NCBI RefSeq assembly: GCF_012395255.1
Contig: NZ_JAAZQD010000002.1
Location: forward strand, 248,001-312,000
Source: Oleiagrimonas citrea
GTDB taxonomy: Bacteria > Pseudomonadota > Gammaproteobacteria > Xanthomonadales > Rhodanobacteraceae
Direction: 5' to 3'
Length of the DNA stretch: 64,000 nucleotides
Part shown: piece after piece, positions 17,455 through 23,550 of the stretch
How the letters are laid out: each line of letters opens with the position of its first letter
Numbering within the stretch: the first letter of the stretch is position 1
The notes under the pieces: model-generated
What the model was told of the DNA's origin: nothing
What the model saw: only the letters and a program-made list of their open reading frames with translations
The model's database searches: none
Program-made: the position numbers and the translations under genes

Positions 17455-17704
17455 GTGTCCGGGGTGTCCGGGGTCGATTTTTACCCCGGACGGGCTGAAA
17501 GCCTTATAAACACTGGATTTGTCCAGGGTGTCCGGGGTGTCCGGGCCTAACAACTTATTACGCGGGCGCGCCCGCGCCCGCGCATGCGCATGCGCATACA
17601 AAAGTTAAAACGGGTGGACACCCCGGACACCCCGGACGAAGTCAACAACGGCGCGGGTTTCGAAGGTGTCCGGGGTGGTTTACATACCCGGACACCCCGG
17701 ACGC
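17455..17704 (+). repeat. Iteron-like array of GTGTCCGGG / CCCGGACAC repeats; candidate replication origin
   Basis: Exact GTGTCCGGG copies start at 17455, 17464, 17528, 17537 and 17666. Inverted CCCGGACAC copies start at 17622 and 17687. Partial inverted CCCGGAC copies are at 17485, 17631 and 17696, and a degenerate copy at 17519. Between the clusters lie two perfect palindromes, GCGGGCGCGCCCGC (17562-17575) and GCATGCGCATGC (17582-17593). An AT-rich stretch follows at 17705-17740. The array lies just upstream of an RHH gene and an SF3 helicase, which suits an origin or a copy-control operator. Confidence 0.65.
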
Positions 17705-17746
17705 ATTACAGAAAGAAAGAAAATTAAATTATTTTCACAAATGGGG

Positions 17747-17788
17747 TTGACATACTATTTTGGTGGGTTATCGGTATATATACCAAAA
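17747..17788 (+). promoter_or_regulatory. Promoter/operator in front of the RHH-helicase genes
   Basis: A consensus TTGACA at 17747 is followed by an inverted repeat TTTTGGT/ACCAAAA that encloses the perfect palindrome GGTATATATACC (17773-17784). The -10 is unclear. A palindrome at this position just upstream of an RHH gene suggests autoregulation. Confidence 0.55.
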
Positions 17789-17809
17789 CCTGAAAATAAG
17801 GGGAAAGAA

Positions 17810-17968
17810 ATGAAACAAATTCAAAAGCATCAATATGCAAGATTGACAGTGTGTGTCTCTGCACCCGTGCGCGCTGCGATTATAAAGAAGGCGGCATCGG
17901 CTGGGCAGTCGGTCAGCGAGTATTTGCGCGGAGTGCTCGCGCAACAGACAGAAAAGAAGAAGCACTAA
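17810..17968 (+). CDS. Small ribbon-helix-helix (Arc/CopG-like) DNA-binding protein
   Basis: A 52-residue protein. A short beta segment (YARLTVCVSAPVRAAI) is followed by two helices with SVSEYLRGVL, the layout of Arc/CopG-type dimers that bind DNA in the major groove. The start at 17810 follows AAGGGGA; the longer open frame upstream runs through the repeat array and is not credible. Its place between a palindromic operator and the helicase gene suggests it represses the replication operon or binds the nearby repeats. It could equally be an accessory replication protein. Confidence 0.7.
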   Translation: MKQIQKHQYARLTVCVSAPVRAAIIKKAASAGQSVSEYLRGVLAQQTEKKKH

Positions 17969-17975
17969 AACAAAA

Positions 17976-17995
17976 ACCCCGCCAATGCGGGCGGG
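17976..17995 (+). terminator. Short hairpin between the RHH and helicase genes
   Basis: CCCCGCC and GGCGGGG pair around a short loop 8 bp after the RHH stop codon, without a T-run. It may attenuate read-through into the helicase gene. Confidence 0.35.
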
Positions 17996-18021
17996 GTCAA
18001 CAATCAAATAAAGGAAAAACT

Positions 18022-19596
18022 ATGTCTAAACAACAGAATACACAACAAAACAATGTTGTCAACATCAATCACCCACAAAAACAAACGCTAAATAGACGCG
18101 GGATGGAATACAAAACAGAAGCACGATTTGCCGGGGATTGCCTCGCCGGGCTTGTTGCCGGGAGGCTGGCTGGTGAACTCGATATTGCTTACAAGTGGGC
18201 CGGCTCGCACTGGTCAGCGCTGCCGATGAAAGGAAAAGGCAGCTTGGTGGATGCTGCGTTCAAATGGCTTCTTTCTGAAAGCAGCGACAAGGCAGACAAG
18301 AACACAGCGACAACCTGCGCAGATACAGCGATTCTTGAACTGCGCAACGATGCGCCGCTCCCTCAGCGCGACGTGCGCCGCACGCTGATTCCATGCAACG
18401 ATGCCACGCTTGAAATCCTGCCGAACGGTACGATTCACGCACATGCGCCAGACCCCACCTTTGGCCTGACCTATGCCATCGCAGCCACTACGCACGCCAA
18501 GCACGGACAGCAATACCAGCCCCAACCCGTCCCCGCCGACTCGCTCTTTGGACGCTTCCTTGCGCGCTGCCTTCCGGAGGAAGACTTGCAATCCTTCGTC
18601 CAGGAGCAGGCCGGCGCGTCGTTGTTGCCGCGCGTCTTCTCTCATGCGGCGTGGTGGGTCGGCAGTGGCGCGAACGGCAAGAGCACCTTGGCCGAGCTGG
18701 TCAAGCGTTTTCATGCGCGCTCTTGTTCGCTGTCGCTGCATGAAATCGGCGACCGCTTCGCTCTTGAAAAAATCGTTGGCGCGTCGCTCTTCTACACTGA
18801 CGAAGTCAGCGACGGAAAGTGGAACGAGGGCGTTTTCAAGTCGCTGGTTGCCGGCCAGTCGTTGAGCATTGAGCGCAAGCACCGCGATGCGGTCGAATAC
18901 AAGCCAGCGGCCAAATGGCTCATCTGTTCCAATTCGCTGCCTTTCGTTCGGGACAACTCAGACGGCGTCTGGCGGCGAATCGGTGTTGTGCCGTTCCGGC
19001 ACACAGTGCCCGAGCATGAGCAAAACGACATGCTCGTTGACGACATATTCGAGCAAGAAGCGGCCATTGTGTTGGACTGGCTGCTCGCTGGGGCTGTGCG
19101 CGTCGTCATGCGCGGGCGCATGCTTGCGCGGCACGAATGGCCTGAGCTGTGCGTCCAAGCCATCACTAAGGCTAAGAACTTGGACAGCGTGGAAGCGTGG
19201 CGCGTGGCGCAGGTCGTCGAATGCACGAACAGGACTGACACGCCGAAGGCTGAGGTCTTCGCCGCTTATGCGCGCTTCTGTGCAGAGACGGGGGCCGAAC
19301 CGCTCAAAGAGTCTGTGTTCTGGAGCAAGCTGAGCCGCAAGCCAGACTTCGCAAACAAGCTCACAGAGCGGAAAGGCACGGTGAACGGCAAGCGGGCGCG
19401 GCTGGTCAATGTAAGTTACGACGAAGACCACGACCCAGCCGCGACCAGCACGGAGGCCCCAGCACCTGCCAAGGCGGAAGAGTTGCCCGGTGTGGTTTGG
19501 GCAGAGAGTGACGACTTGTTCAACGAGCTGGCCAGCCTGCCGACGCCCGCCCGCTGCACGCGCTCGGAAGCTTCAAGCAACGAAACGCGCCACTGA
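18022..19596 (+). CDS. Phage/plasmid-type superfamily 3 helicase (D5-like primase C-terminal)
   Basis: A 524-residue replication protein. The central ATPase has Walker A GSGANGKST at 214-222, Walker B in LFYTDE near 257-262, and an arginine-finger region DGVWRRI near 310-319, the pattern of D5-type helicases of phages and plasmids. The first 190 residues are poorly conserved and carry no clear primase motif; the last 100 resemble a winged-helix D5 C-terminus plus an acidic tail. The chosen ATG follows AAAGGA. With the upstream repeat array it probably forms the element's replication module, useful after excision or transfer. Confidence 0.88.
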   Translation: MSKQQNTQQNNVVNINHPQKQTLNRRGMEYKTEARFAGDCLAGLVAGRLAGELDIAYKWAGSHWSALPMKGKGSLVDAAFKWLLSESSDKADKNTATTCADTAILELRNDAPLPQRDVRRTLIPCNDATLEILPNGTIHAHAPDPTFGLTYAIAATTHAKHGQQYQPQPVPADSLFGRFLARCLPEEDLQSFVQEQAGASLLPRVFSHAAWWVGSGANGKSTLAELVKRFHARSCSLSLHEIGDRFALEKIVGASLFYTDEVSDGKWNEGVFKSLVAGQSLSIERKHRDAVEYKPAAKWLICSNSLPFVRDNSDGVWRRIGVVPFRHTVPEHEQNDMLVDDIFEQEAAIVLDWLLAGAVRVVMRGRMLARHEWPELCVQAITKAKNLDSVEAWRVAQVVECTNRTDTPKAEVFAAYARFCAETGAEPLKESVFWSKLSRKPDFANKLTERKGTVNGKRARLVNVSYDEDHDPAATSTEAPAPAKAEELPGVVWAESDDLFNELASLPTPARCTRSEASSNETRH

Positions 19597-19618
19597 GCGC
19601 GCAAGCGTTCCTTGTTCC

Positions 19619-19662
19619 TGCTGTGAGCCAAAGCGGTTCACAGCGAGCAGCGCGAGCAGCTC
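19619..19662. repeat. 44-bp repeat, copy 1 (hairpin-forming)
   Basis: Matches 21602-21645 at 43 of 44 positions in the same orientation. It contains CTGTGAGCC and GGTTCACAG around AAAGC, able to form a 9-bp stem. Here it lies between the stops of the convergent helicase and XRE genes; copy 2 lies inside the metallopeptidase gene. Confidence 0.85.
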
Positions 19663-19947
19663 TTAGGAGCGGGAAGCTTTCGCCGCAGGCTTAACCCCTG
19701 CCTTTTTCAGACGCTTGTCGAATTCCTTGGCAAAATCAGGAAACGGCAGCCCGTAGGCGTCACACAGCTCCTTGACCTGGAGAAGATCCAGTCCCCTTTT
19801 GCCCTTCTCCACATCGGAGAGGTAGGTCTGTGGTCGGCCGATGGCCCGCGCCACGTCGGCCTGTGTCAGTTCCCTCAGCACGCGCAACTCTCTCAGATAG
19901 CTGACGAGAACAGCGTGTTGCTGGCTGTAGAGAGAGGTTCGCTTCAT
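19663..19947 (-). CDS. XRE-family helix-turn-helix regulator (element copy)
   Basis: A 94-residue protein with one Cro/CI-type helix-turn-helix at about 14-70: LTQADVARAIGRPQTYLSDVE holds the two key helices, followed by the KGKRGLDLLQVKEL helix. The basic tail ends KAASRS-like and may contact DNA. It is about half identical to the chromosomal gene at 52426-52716, including the MKR start, GRPQTY and RG-x-DL-x-QV. It probably represses its own promoter and the divergent membrane-protein gene through inverted repeats at 19995-20020. Confidence 0.92.
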   Translation of the reverse strand: MKRTSLYSQQHAVLVSYLRELRVLRELTQADVARAIGRPQTYLSDVEKGKRGLDLLQVKELCDAYGLPFPDFAKEFDKRLKKAGVKPAAKASRS

Positions 19948-19994
19948 GGCCGCACCTTGTGGACGGCTCTCGAAGCTATACCTGAGTTAGAGTT

Positions 19995-20020
19995 ATAGGT
20001 AATTCAGATTTAATACCTAT
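19995..20020. promoter_or_regulatory. Inverted-repeat operator between the XRE gene and the divergent membrane gene
   Basis: ATAGGTA and TACCTAT form 7-bp arms 12 bp apart in an AT-rich divergent promoter region. A related CTATACCT sequence lies about 20 bp to the left. It is a plausible binding site for the adjacent XRE protein. Confidence 0.55.
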
Positions 20021-20073
20021 ATTATAGATACACGAATCAGCTCGATTCCGCGCATACACAGGGGACAACACGC

Positions 20074-20898
20074 ATGACCGCACCGACCGCACGGAAGCTC
20101 TATCTGGGCTTGCTCAGCCTGCTTATGTTTGGCGTCATCGCCCGCTTGGTTACCGACATTAACCTGCTGGTGATGAGCCTGCACCCAACGTCAAACATCG
20201 TAACGACAGCCCAGATTTGGAACGTTGTCTTGGACATGGTCTATGGGGCTGCCATCGGCTGCGCGATGTTCCTCACCAGCAAAGTAGCCAAGTGGATCTT
20301 GGTGGTTCTACTGGGCACGGGCGCTGTTGGCCTGACCCTTCAGATTCTCAACCAACTCAACCCCCATCTGGGCATAGTTCGAACCACTTATTTCTTCATT
20401 GCCCCATCGCCGATTGACGCCATCCAAGGCTTCAATCTTCTCCATCGATATTCACTGTATTTACCCTCTACTGCATACGCACTATGGGTCATCGGCAACA
20501 TCACGACTCTGCTCATCTTCGTGGCCTGCCTGGTCATGTTGCTCAAACAGATGCCGGCGAAGCGTCGGGACGCAAGCACGGCAACGCCCTCCCCCACGAA
20601 TGGCCCAGCGCAGATTGCCCCCATTGACCGCCGCAACAGTGGCATGGCCATCGCCAGCCTGGTCTTTGGCCTGTTGAGCCTGCTGTCATCGTTCGCCGGC
20701 ATCGGCCTGCTGTTCGGCGTGCTGGCGCTGACCTTCGGCCTCACCGCCAAGAAACACATGCGGGCCAGTCCCGGCCTGACCGGGAGCGGCATGGCCACAG
20801 CCGGTGTGGTGCTCGGCGCCATTGCGCTGGCGGTTGGAATCGTGGCTTTGGTGATCTTCGGCGGCGCGGTCTTTTCGTTCCTTCACCTCATGCAGTGA
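20074..20898 (+). CDS. Multispanning membrane protein with DUF4190-like C-terminus
   Basis: A 274-residue inner-membrane protein with about four hydrophobic helices in the first 165 residues, a polar linker (about 165-190), and two further helices starting at SGMAIASLVFGLLSLL. That C-terminal pair with a KKHMRASPGLTGSGMA link matches DUF4190-type domains found in many small bacterial membrane proteins. No transport or enzymatic motif is visible. It is divergent from the XRE regulator and probably controlled by it. A second small membrane gene follows 45 bp downstream and is likely co-transcribed. Confidence 0.75.
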   Translation: MTAPTARKLYLGLLSLLMFGVIARLVTDINLLVMSLHPTSNIVTTAQIWNVVLDMVYGAAIGCAMFLTSKVAKWILVVLLGTGAVGLTLQILNQLNPHLGIVRTTYFFIAPSPIDAIQGFNLLHRYSLYLPSTAYALWVIGNITTLLIFVACLVMLLKQMPAKRRDASTATPSPTNGPAQIAPIDRRNSGMAIASLVFGLLSLLSSFAGIGLLFGVLALTFGLTAKKHMRASPGLTGSGMATAGVVLGAIALAVGIVALVIFGGAVFSFLHLMQ

Positions 20899-20943
20899 CA
20901 TCGACGTGCAGGCCTCGTCTATAGCCAAGGAGGCAAACCATCC

Positions 20944-21126
20944 ATGGGCATCATTGCTTTCATCGTTCTGCTCGTATTCTTGTGGGGCACCAACAAGCTT
21001 GCTGATATGACGACGTCAGACGTGCTGGGGAACGCCATCCTAGCGGCTCAAGCCGTCATCTCAGTCCCTTGGGCCTTGTGGGCCGTCTGGCTGCTGACTG
21101 TGCAATTTTTTGGTACGCACCACTGA
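20944..21126 (+). CDS. Small two-helix membrane protein
   Basis: A 60-residue protein with two probable membrane helices (about 2-16 and 31-56) joined by a short polar loop, preceded by a strong AAGGAGG ribosome-binding site. I do not recognise it. It follows the DUF4190-like gene by 45 bp and is probably in the same transcript. Confidence 0.6.
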   Translation: MGIIAFIVLLVFLWGTNKLADMTTSDVLGNAILAAQAVISVPWALWAVWLLTVQFFGTHH

Positions 21127-21212
21127 AACTTGTCCCCGCTGAGCGGTTGAACCATGAACCGCATTCAAGGGCGCGAAGCACTTACGTAACAGACTGGGAA
21201 AGGAAGGATGCG

Positions 21213-21554
21213 ATGAGCGATGACCTGGCGGACGACATGGTTTTGATGGTTGGTGCTCGCTTGCAGCGTCTGGAGCGTGAGAACGCCGCGCTGAAGAAAT
21301 ATATTGACCGCTTGGAAGCGCGGCGCACGGCGATCATGGCGATGCTGAGGCATCTACGAAAGGCATGGAAGCCGAACCCCGAAAGTGAACACTACACAGA
21401 GCAAGACGACGCGTGGTTCAACGATGTTGAGGTGTTACGGGCCGCTCTTTTTCAAAGCATCGAAGACGAGTTCAACGACCCTGAAAGCAAGAAGGAACGC
21501 GCAGCGGAAATTGAGCAGATCATTGCTGAGGCGCATCGAGGCAGCTGGAGTTGA
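21213..21554 (+). CDS. Small coiled-coil protein of unknown function
   Basis: From the ATG at 21213, after an AAGGAAGG ribosome-binding site, the protein has 113 residues. A heptad-like stretch (LQRLERENAALKKYIDRLEA, about 15-35) predicts a coiled coil, followed by an acidic helical half (about 55-110). It has no cysteine or catalytic motif. It overlaps the end of the convergent metallopeptidase gene by about 35 bp. Function unknown. Confidence 0.65.
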   Translation: MSDDLADDMVLMVGARLQRLERENAALKKYIDRLEARRTAIMAMLRHLRKAWKPNPESEHYTEQDDAWFNDVEVLRAALFQSIEDEFNDPESKKERAAEIEQIIAEAHRGSWS

Positions 21555-22038
21555 AGTCATCAACTAGACGCGGCACTGATTGCGCCAGATCTTGCTGCTC
21601 TTGCTGTGAGCCAAAGCGGTTCACAGCGAACAGCGCGAGCAGCTCAACCGGCACGGGCCAACGGGCAAACTCAGACGCAAACGCGAACGCCTCGGAGGCG
21701 CGCTCAAGCGCCCCTTGCGCTTCATACAGAGTCACAAGGTAAGCCGGGCAGGCATCGGAGTGCAGGCGCTTAAGAAGCGTCGCGTAGACAGCGAGAAAGC
21801 GCACGCCATGGCCATCGCCACGGGTCACGAGGTGCGCAAGCTCGTGACAGAACACACGGCGGCACTGGTCAGAATTTGCCGCACATAGAGGGGCAAGCAA
21901 GATCCGCTGGCGGTCGTGGTCTACCTCGCCGACCACATCGTGCCCCAGCTCGCGCACTTCAACAGACACAAGCCGCGCGAAATTCTCCGCGCCGATGCGC
22001 TCTAAGAAGTCCCCGTCAAGCGAGGATGGCCAGGTCAT
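21520..22038 (-). CDS. Zinc metallopeptidase-like protein (HELAH motif)
   Basis: A 172-residue cytosolic protein with a zinc-binding HELAH at about 65-69 and a third candidate ligand in DGHGVRF about 9 residues later. This HExxH-x-GH layout resembles the small putative metallohydrolase and SprT-like groups rather than classic ImmA/IrrE, but the motif order is similar. Its ATG overlaps the stop of the RHH gene by 4 bp, so the two are translated together, a layout typical of regulator-plus-protease or toxin-antitoxin pairs. The tail contains the 44-bp repeat also found at 19619. Confidence 0.78.
   Translation of the reverse strand: MTWPSSLDGDFLERIGAENFARLVSVEVRELGHDVVGEVDHDRQRILLAPLCAANSDQCRRVFCHELAHLVTRGDGHGVRFLAVYATLLKRLHSDACPAYLVTLYEAQGALERASEAFAFASEFARWPVPVELLALFAVNRFGSQQEQQDLAQSVPRLVDDFNSSCLDAPQQ
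21602..21645. repeat. 44-bp repeat, copy 2 (within the metallopeptidase gene)
   Basis: 43 of 44 bases match 19619-19662. In this copy the minus strand encodes part of the metallopeptidase C-terminus (around LLALFAVNRFGSQQ), so the intergenic copy may be a fragment of a lost duplicate gene. Confidence 0.85.
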
Positions 22039-22223
22039 GACTTGGCCTCAAGTGCCCGCTGCTTGACGAACCCCGCGAGCGTCTCGCCGCTCGCGTCAGC
22101 GTGCTGCGCGAGCGCGAAAAACTCAGACTCTGAGAGCCACACGCGCACCGCGTGACGCTTCGAGCGCCAGCGCTTAGAAGCAGCGCGGGCAGCATTTTGT
22201 TTCTGTTTTTCTTTCGTTTTCAT
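22035..22223 (-). CDS. Small RHH-like regulator coupled to the metallopeptidase gene
   Basis: The ATG at 22223 follows AGGAG on the minus strand and gives 62 residues. A lysine-rich N-terminus is followed by RHAVRVWLSESEFFAL (strand then helix) and a second helix, GETLAGFVKQRAL, matching ribbon-helix-helix antitoxins and plasmid mobilisation regulators. It shares a 4-bp ATGA overlap with the downstream metallopeptidase gene. Its promoter is embedded in repeats of TGCACCCACAT, probably its own binding sites. Confidence 0.72.
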   Translation of the reverse strand: MKTKEKQKQNAARAASKRWRSKRHAVRVWLSESEFFALAQHADASGETLAGFVKQRALEAKS

Positions 22224-22236
22224 TTTCAAACTCCTA

Positions 22237-22333
22237 TGCACCCACATTAACGCGGGTGTGGGTGCTGTCAATATGCACCCACATGCCGGCGCATTATCTG
22301 CACCCACATAATCAAAAGCATATGCACCCACAT
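22237..22333. promoter_or_regulatory. TGCACCCACAT iterons overlapping the RHH promoter
   Basis: Four exact direct copies of TGCACCCACAT start at 22237, 22274, 22299 and 22323, and an imperfect inverted copy lies at 22256-22265. On the minus strand a promoter TTGACA (22266-22271), 16 bp, TAATGT (22244-22249) is overlapped by these copies. Binding by the RHH protein would block transcription. The same array could be the accessory-protein region of an oriT. Confidence 0.7.
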
Positions 22334-22371
22334 GCCGGGCACAAAAGCAAAAAACAACAGCACAAGAGGAC

Positions 22372-22404
22372 ACACCAAACGGCCACTGCGTGGCCATTTG
22401 GTGT
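22372..22404. other. Long hairpin, candidate oriT element
   Basis: ACACCAAA-C-GGCCAC and GTGGCC-A-TTTGGTGT pair almost perfectly over 15 bp around a 3-base loop. It lies between the iterons and the mobilisation operon, with GTGTATTGCTC just past the stem, which is reminiscent of nick regions of TrwC-type systems. No T-run follows, so a terminator is less likely. The nick site is not established. Confidence 0.45.
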
Positions 22405-22586
22405 ATTGCTCAAACCCTTGCTGTGACTCGCTTTCAGGGGTTTTTCTTGGTTTTTCAAATCGCTTTTTTATGTGCTTGAAAAGCGCATTAAATAAAGGGT
22501 TTTTCAAAAAAACCCATTTACCCCATTGACAAACTTTAAAACTAAAGCATCTTGGAAATATAACAATAAGAAAAAGGAGCATTGTT

Positions 22587-22823
22587 ATGAGCAATTACCA
22601 AGAAACAAGAAAGCGTGCCGGCTCGTTTGGCTACACGCTCGCGCCCGCGAAATTCGCTGATTTTTCAAAGCGCCAAATTGGCCCACCTCCAACCTTCCAA
22701 CTGCTCGCGCCGGGCGCTGATAGCTGGGCCGGTGCGATGGGATTTGAAGACCTCGCCGCCGTCAATCGTTTTCTTGACGCGCTGGCCGGCGAGCAAGAAG
22801 AAAGCGAAGGGGGTGAGGCATGA
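22587..22823 (+). CDS. Small protein at the head of the mobilisation operon
   Basis: A 78-residue soluble protein after a clear AAGGAG ribosome-binding site. It has a basic start, a PPPTFQLLAPGADSWAGAMGF middle part and an acidic helical end. I do not recognise it. Its stop overlaps the next ATG by 4 bp, opening a chain of overlapping genes that leads to the coupling protein and relaxase. A TTGACA lies 55 bp upstream. Confidence 0.68.
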   Translation: MSNYQETRKRAGSFGYTLAPAKFADFSKRQIGPPPTFQLLAPGADSWAGAMGFEDLAAVNRFLDALAGEQEESEGGEA

Positions 22824-23092
22824 GCAGCAGAAACCGCACATACAAAACCGTTTTGCTTTCACACGACGAAGCCGAGCGCGTGCAGCGCGAAGCCGGCAAG
22901 AAAGGCGAGAGCGTCAGCGGCTGGATTGCACAAGCAATCCGCGCCCGGCTCGATGGTCAAACGCTCGCTGAGCTGTTGCGCTCAGAACTTCAAGAGCAAC
23001 GCGCGCAGACGCTCGATGCTGTCGCTGAACAGCAAAGCACATTTGCGCACAAGCTCGCGCTGGTCATCGACCGGCTCGGGGGTGACGCATGA
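22820..23092 (+). CDS. Ribbon-helix-helix mobilisation accessory protein (MobC/TrwA-like position)
   Basis: A 90-residue protein: an N-terminal TYKTVLLSHDEAERVQ strand-helix, then KGESVSGWIAQAIRARL, the pattern of ribbon-helix-helix relaxosome proteins, and a helical C-terminal half likely to oligomerise. Its position two genes before a TrwB-type coupling protein parallels TrwA of R388, which binds oriT and stimulates the relaxase. It is linked by 4-bp overlaps to both neighbours. Sequence similarity to TrwA itself is too weak to use that name. Confidence 0.72.
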   Translation: MSSRNRTYKTVLLSHDEAERVQREAGKKGESVSGWIAQAIRARLDGQTLAELLRSELQEQRAQTLDAVAEQQSTFAHKLALVIDRLGGDA

Positions 23093-23550
23093 AAAACGGC
23101 CAACACTTCCAGCGCTTCCTGCACTTGCTCGAAGTCTGTGAACACAACGCAGACCGTTGGGATTATTCGCGCTTGAAGCTGCCGGGGGAGAGCGTCAGCG
23201 ACTACGACAAGAAACGCGCTCAAGCCTTCGCGCGACAAGCTCGCGCACAAATGCAGCTTGCGCAGCTCTTCGAAGAACTCGACAACGAGCAGCAACTCAG
23301 CCGACGCGCCGGCTGGTTTCTTGAGCGGTTCGCACTCAAAGAGATTCAGCGCGCACGCGTTCGCGGCTTCATCCATCCAGACCGCAAAGCAGCGGCGCGC
23401 GCGTGGGCCTTCGCTCATGTGCTCAGCGCTTTTGACCTTGCGGCGCGGCTCCGCTGGCGCAGGTGCAGCGCGGAGCGCGAAGACCTGCCGGACGACCTCG
23501 ACGCCGAGACGCTCGACGCTGGCAAGGACTGGCGGGACGGTGACGCATGA
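23089..23550 (+). CDS. Helical protein of unknown function in the mobilisation operon
   Basis: A 153-residue soluble, mostly helical, Arg/Ala/Glu-rich protein with no membrane segment or recognised motif; the C-terminus is acidic (EDLPDDLDAETLDAGKD-like). 4-bp overlaps on both sides tie it to the RHH gene and the coupling-protein gene, so it may act in the relaxosome or assist the coupling protein. No family could be named. Confidence 0.68.
   Translation: MKNGQHFQRFLHLLEVCEHNADRWDYSRLKLPGESVSDYDKKRAQAFARQARAQMQLAQLFEELDNEQQLSRRAGWFLERFALKEIQRARVRGFIHPDRKAAARAWAFAHVLSAFDLAARLRWRRCSAEREDLPDDLDAETLDAGKDWRDGDA

Noticed and set aside
17455-17704. A CRISPR array
   Set aside because: Repeats are 9 bp, occur in both orientations and have no unique spacers of regular length; no cas genes are present.
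22372-22404. A Rho-independent terminator
   Set aside because: The stem is long but has no T-run on either strand; an oriT or regulatory hairpin is more likely.
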